Part shown: piece after piece, positions 1 through 5,245 of the stretch
Numbering within the stretch: the first letter of the stretch is position 1
Layout of the letters: each line of letters starts with the position of its first letter
Source of the DNA: an uncultured Anaerolineaceae bacterium
GTDB taxonomy: Bacteria; Chloroflexota; Anaerolineae; Anaerolineales; Anaerolineaceae
Reading direction: 5' to 3'
Assembly (NCBI GenBank): GCA_937894825.1
Contig: CALCQT010000390.1
Coordinates: 1-5,265, forward strand
DNA: 5,265 nt
Translations under genes and position numbers: made by a program
Notes under the pieces: generated by a model
Seen by the model: the letters and a program-made list of their open reading frames with translations, nothing else
What the model was told of the DNA's origin: nothing
The model's database searches: none

Positions 1-1
1 T

Positions 2-514
2 TTTGGTAAGTTGGCCTCAGTTTATATCGAAATTTTCCGTAACACACCGCTTCTCCTTTGGATTTTGATGATCCGTTTTACGACAAAAATTCCCGGAATA
101 TGGTCCGGGGTTACCTCCATGTCTCTTTTTACCTCTGCCGTTATGGCAGAAATTATTCGTGGCGGCCTTAACGCGGTCCCTCATGGACAATTTGAAGCGG
201 CCAAAAGTCAAGGTTTTAATTTTCCTCAAACGCTATTCTTTATTGTTGTGCCGCAATGCTTCAAAAATATTGTGCCCAGCCTTTTATCGCAAGTTATCAC
301 CGCGATAAAAGACTCCAGCTTTTTGGCTTCCGTAGCCATTGCTGAATTTACCCGGACCAGCCAAGTTGTCATGGGACGTTTTACGACATCCACCGAAGTT
401 TTTATCTTATATACAACCGTGGCGGCCGTTTATTTTGCCCTTAATTTCACGCTCAGCAGCATCGTTCGCCGAAAAAAGAAAAAGACGTCGTCCCTGCCTG
501 CCGCAGGACGCTGA
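2..514 (+). CDS. Polar amino acid ABC transporter permease, C-terminal part (5' end outside window)
   Basis: This is the inner-membrane permease of an ABC importer for polar amino acids (HisM/GlnP/GltK family). It pairs with a solute-binding protein and an ATPase that are not in the window. The reading frame is open from base 2, before the TTG at 11, so the gene starts upstream and 170 residues are visible. The family motif Y-I-E-I-F-R-N-T-P-L-L-L lies at visible residues 8-19. The cytoplasmic EAA loop that docks on the ATPase is clear: E-I-I-R-G-G-L at about 50-56 and E-A-A-K-S-Q-G at 65-71, followed by P84-Q85. Later hydrophobic stretches lie around 92-115 and 131-152, and the tail is basic (R-R-K-K-K-K). 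The substrate cannot be fixed; glutamine or glutamate is a guess from family resemblance. No intrinsic terminator follows, and no transporter gene lies downstream, so it is probably the last gene of its operon. The sequence looks more T-rich than its neighbours and resembles Firmicutes permeases from memory, so transfer is possible but untested. Confidence 0.9.
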   Translation, partial: FGKLASVYIEIFRNTPLLLWILMIRFTTKIPGIWSGVTSMSLFTSAVMAEIIRGGLNAVPHGQFEAAKSQGFNFPQTLFFIVVPQCFKNIVPSLLSQVITAIKDSSFLASVAIAEFTRTSQVVMGRFTTSTEVFILYTTVAAVYFALNFTLSSIVRRKKKKTSSLPAAGR

Positions 515-590
515 TATGCTATCCCCCCAAATATGGAAAGCTTTTTCGAACTCCTGCCTCAAAATTCGACTCCCTGTAGCCGCACGCGAA

Positions 591-621
591 TCGACGGAAA
601 AACAGGCGCAGATGTTATAAT
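591..621 (+). promoter_or_regulatory. Extended -10 sigma70-type promoter for the 660-1163 gene
   Basis: A perfect TATAAT lies at 616-621, preceded by TG at 613-614 with one base between, which makes the extended -10 motif TGnTATAAT. A weak -35-like TCGACG (4 of 6 matches to TTGACA) lies at 591-596 with a long 19-bp spacer; an extended -10 can compensate for a poor -35. The start of transcription would be near 628, giving a leader of about 32 bases that contains the AAGGAG ribosome binding site at 645-650. The call rests on motif match and position only. Confidence 0.6.
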
Positions 622-659
622 GTTAAAATTCAAATATAGCATGCAAGGAGTACAAGAAA

Positions 660-1163
660 ATGAATAAGAATCCGTTAGTATTCTTTGGGATCATCGGTAT
701 CGTCGCCGGTTTTGTTTTGGGTCGGGTTATTGAAGGCGCGGATGCCAATCAATTCCTGACTTATGGTTTAATCGGTGGATTGGTCGTCGGTTTCCTGTTG
801 GATTCCAGAAGAAAGTCCTCCACTTCCAACCCAGACACTTCCACCAAGGTCGAACCCTACAAAATCCCCACAGTGGATGAGCTTGTTGACGACGTCAAAT
901 CTGAATCATCAACGGGACGCTCCCGCGTTTCCCGCGTGGAAGACGAGTCTGACGTGATCACCCGCGCCCGAGAGGAAATCGCCCGGCACAGCGGAGATTC
1001 CGCCGCAGATGTCGCTGAAGCTGTCGATGTCTCGACAGAGTCGCCAGAGTCGACAGGACGCTCCCGCGTTTCCCGCGTTGAGGACGAGACAGACCTCATT
1101 GCGCGCGCTCGTGAAGAAATTGCCCGCAACCTCGGGAATTCGAACGGGGATAAGGACAATTAA
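660..1163 (+). CDS. Small membrane protein with two N-terminal helices and a duplicated charged cytoplasmic motif
   Basis: I do not recognise a named family for this 167-residue protein. The start is well supported: AAGGAG at 645-650 lies nine bases before the ATG. Residues 6-22 and about 32-47 form two glycine-rich hydrophobic segments, a helical hairpin, followed by the basic stop-transfer sequence R50-R51-K52. By the positive-inside rule the rest should be cytoplasmic. The tail (53-167) is polar, acidic and probably disordered apart from two copies of a 26-residue motif, residues 84-109 and 131-156, which agree at 23 of 26 positions. Each copy begins S-T-G-R-S-R-V-S-R-V-E-D-E and ends R-A-R-E-E-I-A-R, the latter likely an amphipathic helix. 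The hairpin vaguely resembles YtxH-like or glycine-zipper membrane proteins, but I would not assign a function. It has its own promoter and a terminator, so it appears monocistronic. Confidence 0.8.
   Translation: MNKNPLVFFGIIGIVAGFVLGRVIEGADANQFLTYGLIGGLVVGFLLDSRRKSSTSNPDTSTKVEPYKIPTVDELVDDVKSESSTGRSRVSRVEDESDVITRAREEIARHSGDSAADVAEAVDVSTESPESTGRSRVSRVEDETDLIARAREEIARNLGNSNGDKDN
909..1127 (+). repeat. Two in-frame 78-bp direct repeat units (909-986 and 1050-1127)
   Basis: The units are separated by 63 bases (141-bp period) and encode the duplicated 26-residue motif of the membrane protein. By hand alignment 62 of 78 bases agree. A run of 23 bases beginning GGACGCTCCC is identical, while most differences in the rest are third-codon-position changes. 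This suggests an older duplication held by selection on the protein. Confidence 0.85.
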
Positions 1164-1186
1164 GTTCGTTTTACGATTGAGCAAAA

Positions 1187-1232
1187 TGTCAAAAAATAGG
1201 GAACCGTCGCGACGGTTCCCTATTTTTTGACA
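1187..1232. terminator. Perfect 46-bp palindrome, bidirectional intrinsic terminator
   Basis: The left arm (1187-1209) is the exact reverse complement of the right arm (1210-1232) with no mismatch. From the outside in, each arm has TGTC, six A (T on the other side), then TAGGGAACCGTCG. Read in either direction, the GC-rich core (GGGAACCGTCG) is followed by TA and then a run of six T, as expected of a rho-independent terminator. It lies 24 bases past the stop of the plus-strand gene at 1163 and 25 bases past the stop of the minus-strand lipoprotein gene at 1257, so it can end both convergent transcripts. Confidence 0.88.
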
Positions 1233-1256
1233 CCGGCACCTTTTGAAACCTCCCGG

Positions 1257-2019
1257 TTACCGGGTCACTTTCGGCAGCGGAATTTGCAGCGAGCAAAGCG
1301 GCGTATCGCTGCCTGTCGGATATGGCGTGAAATCAAGCACGAAATTGTGCGCTTCAGGGTTGATATCAAATACGATAAAAGTCGTCAGCGAACCTGAGCC
1401 AATCCTGGAGCCCAGATTGGGCGTTTCCCAACGGGAATTGGCATAATCCGAATTCGTACGGTCCAGATCAAAGCGCACCTCCCGCCCCCAGAGCGTCCCC
1501 AGCAAGGTGAATGAGCGGCTCTCCAGCGGGGCGATTACATTCCCTTTCAGACTTCGCAACTGAATCTGCATCAGCATAAAACTGCCCACCGGGTAGTGAA
1601 ACGTCAGCGTCTGCTGGATTTTCGGGAACATATAGGAGAACGTCAGCCCCAGCGCTTCACCGCAGCGAAACTCCACATCCATATCCGAAACCGGGATGGC
1701 CGTGGGGTCCTGATAAGGGGTGACCGTGATGTACTGCAACTGCCGGATCGGGGTTGGCCAGGGCGTCAGGGTCGGATTGGGAGTATAGGTCGGTTCCGGC
1801 GGCGGTATCCATCATCGCAGCCGTACGATAGGCTGCCAAATCCGGTACGGTTGTATCGGTCGGAAGCGTCGTGTAGGTTGGCTGCAACGTGTATGCCGGA
1901 CGTTCTGTCAGCGTCGGCAACGCCGTCAATGTCGGCAACTCCCGCAAAGCCAGCTCACCGTCACAACCGGCAGTAAGGAACATTGAACCAAGCAACAGAA
2001 AAAGGAAAGATCGTTTCAT
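1257..2019 (-). pseudogene. Lipoprotein with P/T-rich stalk and DUF4352-like domain, broken by a single-base frameshift
   Basis: Two overlapping frames together make one gene. The first frame, from ATG 2019, gives a signal peptide with a positive start (M-K-R), a hydrophobic core and L-T-A-G-C19, so it is a predicted lipoprotein, although Thr rather than Leu is at -3. A stalk of P-T repeats follows to about residue 73. The frame then turns into low-complexity nonsense, while the next frame begins P-E-P-T-Y-T-P-N-P-T and continues to the TAA at 1257. Skipping one base near 1800, in a short GCC repeat, yields about 253 residues. The C-terminal domain has alternating hydrophobic strands, ends with V-F-D-I and resembles the DUF4352 type of beta-sandwich. 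Its cysteines (F-R-C-G and P-L-C-S-L) match those of the upstream neighbour. The ATG overlaps the neighbour's TGA (ATGA), and GGAGA lies seven bases ahead, so translation is probably coupled. The shift could be a real mutation or a sequence error. Confidence 0.75.
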
Positions 2020-2858
2020 TCGCCGCTCTCCACTGTCGCATAAAAATCGATGGAGAATTCCGGCTGCGGTTCGACCGGGATTGAGAAACCGCAGTCAAAA
2101 GCGGATGATTCATCCGATTCAAAGACCAGCCGCCAGTTCTTCGCATGATAATCCACATCAAAAGCCAGGAATGAATAGACCTCGATCCCCGGCGGAACCG
2201 CTATCCCCCCGATATAATGCTTGCCCCAGCGGTCACTGGCAGATTGACCTGCCGGACCATAAGAGGGATAACGCACTTCCGCCCCATTCAACTCGCCAAT
2301 CGCTGAAAATTGTTTATGAAACACTTCCGCAATGGTTTGAGCGGAGGTGTTCAAAAAACCGATGCTGACCACCAAAAACTGATTTTGGGACACCTCGTTC
2401 CCCACCGCGTAAGCAAAATAGGACGGATGGGTCCCAATGCGTACCTCAAACCAATCGCCGCAGCGGCCATACAGGCTCAGATCACGCGACCACAGTCCGG
2501 GCTGCATCAGAATCGTCTGATGCGTGTCTTCTTCAGACCAGGGACGCTCGGTAGGATAGGGCGTAGAGGTCGGATAAGGGGTGGCAGTTTTGCCAAGATT
2601 CGCGGCCAGGTCTGCCAGGCGGGTGTCATAACCGTCCGCCGTCGGATATGCGGTTTGAGAAGGGTATGCCGTCTGGGTGGAAAGTTCCGCCGCGGTTGGA
2701 TATGGCGTACGTAATTCCATCTGTTGGACCATCCCCACAATGCCGGCAACCGCGGTCTGTGCAGAATTGCTGGCAGCAGGCGAACAGGAAAGCAGGCCGG
2801 TCACGGCAATCCCACTGACCGCAACTGTAAAGATTCGAAACATGGATTTACGGATCAT
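2016..2858 (-). CDS. Predicted surface lipoprotein with Y-P-T stalk and DUF4352-like domain
   Basis: This 280-residue protein has a lipoprotein signal peptide ending L-L-S-C25, so it should be lipid-anchored on the outer face of the cytoplasmic membrane. Residues about 50-105 form a stalk with five Y-P-T or Y-P-S motifs (at 53, 65, 71, 95 and 101). Residues about 130-262 form one globular domain with alternating hydrophobic strands: F161-L-V-V-S-I near the start, and V221-P-P-G then F229-L-A-F-D-V near the end. This pattern fits DUF4352-like immunoglobulin-type domains; I recall such modules in secreted proteins of Gram-positive and Chloroflexota bacteria, and the link is inference. C134 (R-C-G) and C256 (D-C-G) bracket the domain and may form a disulfide. 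It is the first gene of a two-gene operon with its paralogue, overlapping it by 4 bp. There is no Shine-Dalgarno sequence before the ATG; the TATAAT lies six bases upstream, which suggests leaderless expression. An alternative start is M6 (2843). The function is unknown. Confidence 0.85.
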   Translation of the reverse strand: MIRKSMFRIFTVAVSGIAVTGLLSCSPAASNSAQTAVAGIVGMVQQMELRTPYPTAAELSTQTAYPSQTAYPTADGYDTRLADLAANLGKTATPYPTSTPYPTERPWSEEDTHQTILMQPGLWSRDLSLYGRCGDWFEVRIGTHPSYFAYAVGNEVSQNQFLVVSIGFLNTSAQTIAEVFHKQFSAIGELNGAEVRYPSYGPAGQSASDRWGKHYIGGIAVPPGIEVYSFLAFDVDYHAKNWRLVFESDESSAFDCGFSIPVEPQPEFSIDFYATVESGE

Positions 2859-2864
2859 GTTCTG

Positions 2865-2892
2865 ATTATAAGGGATAACCGGGACGCGGCAA
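2865..2892 (-). promoter_or_regulatory. Promoter of the lipoprotein operon, placed for a leaderless transcript
   Basis: On the minus strand a perfect TATAAT (2870-2865) lies 16 bases past a TTGCCG (2892-2887, 4 of 6 matches to TTGACA). Only six bases separate the -10 from the ATG at 2858, so transcription should start at or next to the A of the start codon. No ribosome binding site precedes the ATG, which agrees with a leaderless mRNA. The promoter begins about 30 bases past the T-run of the ATP synthase terminator, so the lipoprotein genes form a separate unit. Confidence 0.65.
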
Positions 2893-2921
2893 CCGGACTG
2901 TCAATGAAAACGACCGGATTT

Positions 2922-2979
2922 AAATAAAAAAAGACCGTAATTTGGATATTGCACGTTTTGCAAATGCCAAATTACGGTC
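2922..2979 (-). terminator. Intrinsic terminator of the F0 ATP synthase operon
   Basis: A 13-bp perfect stem pairs GACCGTAATTTGG (2933-2945) with CCAAATTACGGTC (2967-2979). Inside it is a 3x3 internal loop, then a second 5-bp stem (TTGCA with TGCAA) and a 5-base loop. On the minus strand the stem is followed directly by seven T (2932-2926) and a further AT-rich stretch. It starts seven bases past the atpF stop. No T-run follows on the plus strand, so it acts in the minus direction only. Confidence 0.9.
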
Positions 2980-2986
2980 CCGTTAA

Positions 2987-3736
2987 TTACTGCGTCAATG
3001 CTTTCTTAAGGTTTCGAGCCTTTTCCAAAACCGATCCGTCAATCAATTGTTCATCGCCGCGAATGACCATCCCGCCGACAATACGCGGATCAATCCGGAA
3101 TTGAATCCCATCCGAACCTTCGGCCAATTTGCCGGACAACTGTGACCGGACCAGTTCTTCCTCTTCAGCCGTCAAAGGAACCGCGGTAGTCACCTCAAGT
3201 CGGCTCTGATTCTCCGGAAGCAAAGAAACATTCGCGATTTTACCTTCCTTCAAACCGGAAAGGAACTCGTTCAGGATCGCATGCTGCTTTGATTCATCCA
3301 CCAGAATAGAAGCGTCGACCAGTTTCATCGCGCCGTGCATGGCGATATCCACCACCTGATTGCGCAGATTCCCGAGCGTATGCTCATGTTCCTTCCGCAA
3401 TTGATCCTGCAGTACGGAAAGCTTTTCACGCGCTTCCTGTTCCAGTTCCTCGCGATACTCGGACTTCATTTCGGAAAGGTTGTCCTGAGCTTCTTTCAGA
3501 ATGGCCTCACCTTGCGTGCGGGCTTCCTGCAGAATTTTTTCCGCTTCAGCCTGCGCGTTTGCTTTGGCCTCTGCCGCAATCTGAGCATCCTTCAAACCGG
3601 TTTCAATCACCGCACTGCGTTTCGCCATCATTTTCCGGATCGGCCCAACCACAAAATGGGCCAGCAGGATAAAAGCAATCCCAAAGGAGATCAGGTTTAC
3701 AAACAGATTACCGGCATTAATCCCTAAGGCTTCCAA
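2987..3736 (-). CDS. atpF: ATP synthase F0 subunit b fused to the C-terminal domain of subunit delta
   Basis: This 249-residue protein is the peripheral stalk of the F-type ATP synthase. Residues 9-30 form the single membrane helix, followed by G-P-I-R-K-M-M and then a long alanine- and glutamate-rich coiled coil (about 35-135) with L-R-N-Q-V-V-D-I-A near its end, all typical of subunit b. From about residue 165 the sequence changes to the delta (OSCP) C-terminal domain: R-L-E-V-T-T-A-V-P-L at 179-188, I-D-P-R-I-V-G-G at 215-222 and D-G-S-V at 233-236. The delta N-terminal helical domain, about 105 residues that normally grip the alpha subunits, is absent. The start is TTG, supported by GAAGGAG seven bases upstream (3750-3744). 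It lies 25 bases after atpE. A terminator follows at once. An alternative to consider is the long b of the N-ATPase type, but the subunit c here lacks sodium-site residues. Confidence 0.92.
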   Translation of the reverse strand: MEALGINAGNLFVNLISFGIAFILLAHFVVGPIRKMMAKRSAVIETGLKDAQIAAEAKANAQAEAEKILQEARTQGEAILKEAQDNLSEMKSEYREELEQEAREKLSVLQDQLRKEHEHTLGNLRNQVVDIAMHGAMKLVDASILVDESKQHAILNEFLSGLKEGKIANVSLLPENQSRLEVTTAVPLTAEEEELVRSQLSGKLAEGSDGIQFRIDPRIVGGMVIRGDEQLIDGSVLEKARNLKKALTQ

Positions 3737-3743
3737 AGTTTCA

Positions 3744-3750
3744 CTCCTTC
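3744..3750 (-). promoter_or_regulatory. Ribosome binding site that fixes the TTG start of atpF
   Basis: GAAGGAG on the minus strand lies seven bases before the TTG at 3736. No in-frame ATG or GTG near it gives a full membrane helix, and the GTG overlapping the site is out of frame, so TTG is the start. Confidence 0.75.
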
Positions 3751-3761
3751 TGCCTCATGTC

Positions 3762-3986
3762 TCATCCAAAAAGGATCAAAAAGGCGACAACTAACGCGTA
3801 AATCGCCAGGGCTTCCGCAAAGGCAATCGCCAAAATCATAGCGGTTAAGATACTGCCGGATGCTTCCGGATTCCTTGCCATGCCTTCCAACCCCGTCGAG
3901 CCGATTTTTGCAATTGCAAAAGCGGGGCCGATTGTTGAGAGCATCACAATTCCGACCGTGATAAACTTAATGACTTCTACACTCAT
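3762..3986 (-). CDS. atpE: ATP synthase F0 subunit c (rotor ring proteolipid)
   Basis: This 74-residue hairpin protein oligomerises into the rotating c ring in the membrane. Helix 1 spans about 5-28, the polar loop carries the family R38-N39-P40, and helix 2 spans about 46-72. E58, in F-A-E-A-L-A-I-Y, is the ion-carrying carboxylate. The position that is Gln in sodium-binding rings is I25, and the residue after E58 is Ala rather than Ser or Thr, so proton use is expected. The glycine motif of helix 1 (G-P-G-x-G-x-G in plant chloroplast c) reads G20-P21-A22-F23-A24-I25-A26 here, with three glycines replaced by alanine, and K27 follows. ATG is the start, with GGAG eight bases upstream. It sits 28 bases past atpB and 25 bases ahead of atpF, in the usual a-c-b order. 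Confidence 0.97.
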   Translation of the reverse strand: MSVEVIKFITVGIVMLSTIGPAFAIAKIGSTGLEGMARNPEASGSILTAMILAIAFAEALAIYALVVAFLILFG

Positions 3987-4014
3987 TCATCCATCTCCGA
4001 AAAAATCTGTAATC

Positions 4015-5043
4015 CTAATGTTCTGTTTCCGGTTTTGCAGCCAACCCCATAAATACAGCCGTGAGCATCCCAAAAATGAAGGCCTGCAGTAAACCCACAA
4101 AAACTTCATACAACATTATAAACGAACTTACCACCCATGGAATCATGTACCCCAAAAATAACAACAATACCATCCCGGCGAAGATATTCCCGAACAGACG
4201 AAAACCGAAGGAAGCGACTTTTGCAATCTCGGCGACCAATTCAAGAATCCCTATGATAAAGTGAATCAAACCCATTTTGGGATCTTTGATCAAAGCGCGA
4301 ATGTTGATAAATTTATTGAAATAACCCAGCCCATGCGCAATTACGCCGACGACCTGAATGCCCACCACGGCGGCAATCGCAATCGCAATCGTAAAATTCA
4401 AATCTGTCGCGGCTCCGCGCAAAAAACTAATCACGGAATATCCGGCCTGCTCGGCCTCAGGGATTTCGTTGATAATCGCATAGAATCGGTTTCCCCAACG
4501 CTGAGCCACATGCCCGCCTTCACCATTCACTTTCACCGCAAAACCAAAGGTTTCATAAAACGGCAATAACTTGGTCAGATTGGCGATTCCGATATATAAG
4601 AAAACGCTCAAATAGAAAGGATAGATTTTATCGCGCCATTTTTTGTCAACGGCACTATCGGCGATATTACTCAAAGCGGAAATAATAAACTCAATAAATA
4701 ATACGATGCCATGGGTTTGGAGCGTCTCGCTTTGAGCCTGTTTTCGAACCGCCAGAATTAAAAGAAAAATCACGATAAAAATCGGGATCAGTGCAAGCAG
4801 TGAATTTGTAAGATAGACATCCCCGATCAGAGGAATTGTGAACCAGGGGTTTTGCTGAATTCCATCCTGCGTACCATCGAAAAGCAGGTTGTCCGCTTTC
4901 ACGGATATATGGGGAGCAATCGGTTTATAAAATGAAACGACGACAAAATTCAGGACAATTAATAACAAAAGTCCGATGAGCCAAAGTTTCGATTGCTTCT
5001 CTTTGGCGTCAGCCTGAACTACCGGACCTGCGGTCTCTGTCAA
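4015..5043 (-). CDS. atpB: ATP synthase F0 subunit a (proton half-channels)
   Basis: Subunit a is the multi-pass membrane stator that passes protons to and from the c ring. From the TTG at 5043 it has 342 residues, longer than the roughly 270 of E. coli, with an extended loop around 164-206. Predicted helices start at about 21, 77, 111, 141, 213, 258, 280 and 303. The family motif T213-D214-L215-N216 is present, and F-R-L-F-G-N-I-F-A-G carries the essential arginine R282 and N286. Q320 matches E. coli Q252. The residue matching E. coli E219 is M291, and that matching H245 is E313, an unusual pair. The frame stays open to 5133, but GAGGAGG (5056-5050) lies six bases before TTG 5043, so I chose that start; GTG 5049 directly abuts the site and is less likely. 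The start overlaps the end of the atpZ-like gene by 35 bases, which suggests coupled translation. Confidence 0.95.
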   Translation of the reverse strand: MTETAGPVVQADAKEKQSKLWLIGLLLLIVLNFVVVSFYKPIAPHISVKADNLLFDGTQDGIQQNPWFTIPLIGDVYLTNSLLALIPIFIVIFLLILAVRKQAQSETLQTHGIVLFIEFIISALSNIADSAVDKKWRDKIYPFYLSVFLYIGIANLTKLLPFYETFGFAVKVNGEGGHVAQRWGNRFYAIINEIPEAEQAGYSVISFLRGAATDLNFTIAIAIAAVVGIQVVGVIAHGLGYFNKFINIRALIKDPKMGLIHFIIGILELVAEIAKVASFGFRLFGNIFAGMVLLLFLGYMIPWVVSSFIMLYEVFVGLLQAFIFGMLTAVFMGLAAKPETEH

Positions 5044-5245
5044 GGTCACCCTCCTCTTTTTTATCCTTATCCGTGATTTGCCGAATTCCTCTGGCTGAAC
5101 GGAGCGCAACTGCCAGCGTAAAAGCCAAAACAATCAATAATCCTAATAAACCAAGAAAAAGGGTAATCCAATATCCGGTACCATAAACTGCATCCAGCTT
5201 TCTGCCGATCAAGAGGGCGCCCCCCGCCGCCAGAAACGCAACCAA
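5009..5245 (-). CDS. atpZ: AtpZ/AtpI-like small membrane protein of the ATP synthase operon (5' end uncertain)
   Basis: This 78-residue protein fits the AtpZ (ATPase gene 1) family, accessory membrane proteins encoded ahead of atpB. The family has been linked to magnesium or calcium uptake and to assembly of the enzyme. Helix 1 spans about 2-15, then the family-like G-R-K-L-D-A-V-Y-G-T at 14-23, then helix 2 at about 25-48, and a charged tail (K-D-K-K-E-E-G-D). Its TGA lies inside atpB, overlapping it by 35 bases, and its tail codons contain the atpB ribosome binding site. The start is doubtful. An in-frame TAA lies at 5257-5255, and the only start codon after it that keeps helix 1 is TTG 5245, which has no ribosome binding site. 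An out-of-frame ATG at 5264 reads M-K-L-I-R before diverging, so a one-base frameshift near 5250 is an alternative. The window ends too soon to tell. Confidence 0.72.
   Translation of the reverse strand: MVAFLAAGGALLIGRKLDAVYGTGYWITLFLGLLGLLIVLAFTLAVALRSARGIRQITDKDKKEEGDLDRDRRSGSSG
5050..5056 (-). promoter_or_regulatory. Ribosome binding site that decides the TTG start of atpB
   Basis: GAGGAGG on the minus strand is a near-perfect anti-16S match, six bases ahead of TTG 5043 and directly touching GTG 5049. The spacing favours the TTG. The site is embedded in the coding sequence of the overlapping atpZ-like gene. Confidence 0.7.

Noticed and set aside
493..510. A hairpin at the end of the permease gene as a terminator
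   Set aside because: The stem is short with a bulge and no T-run follows.
516..667. Two short plus-strand frames, 516-620 (34 codons) and 533-667 (44 codons), between the permease and the membrane protein
   Set aside because: Neither has a ribosome binding site or recognisable motif, and both run through the promoter region of the next gene.
857..1184. Minus-strand frames opposite the repeat-bearing membrane protein
   Set aside because: They are mirror frames of a gene with a clear promoter, ribosome binding site and membrane helices, and have none of their own.
1257..1739. A stand-alone 160-residue gene starting at TTG 1739
   Set aside because: The same frame continues upstream as P-T-rich stalk to about 1799 and joins the signal peptide in the other frame, so it is the 3' part of one broken gene.
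3335..3727. A 130-codon plus-strand frame opposite atpF
   Set aside because: It is a shadow of the conserved b-delta coding sequence with no start signal.
3762..3986. Sodium-driven (N-ATPase type) enzyme suggested by the long b subunit and absence of a separate delta
   Set aside because: Subunit c lacks the Gln and the Ser/Thr next to Glu of the sodium site, and no atpR-like gene lies between the atpZ-like gene and atpB.
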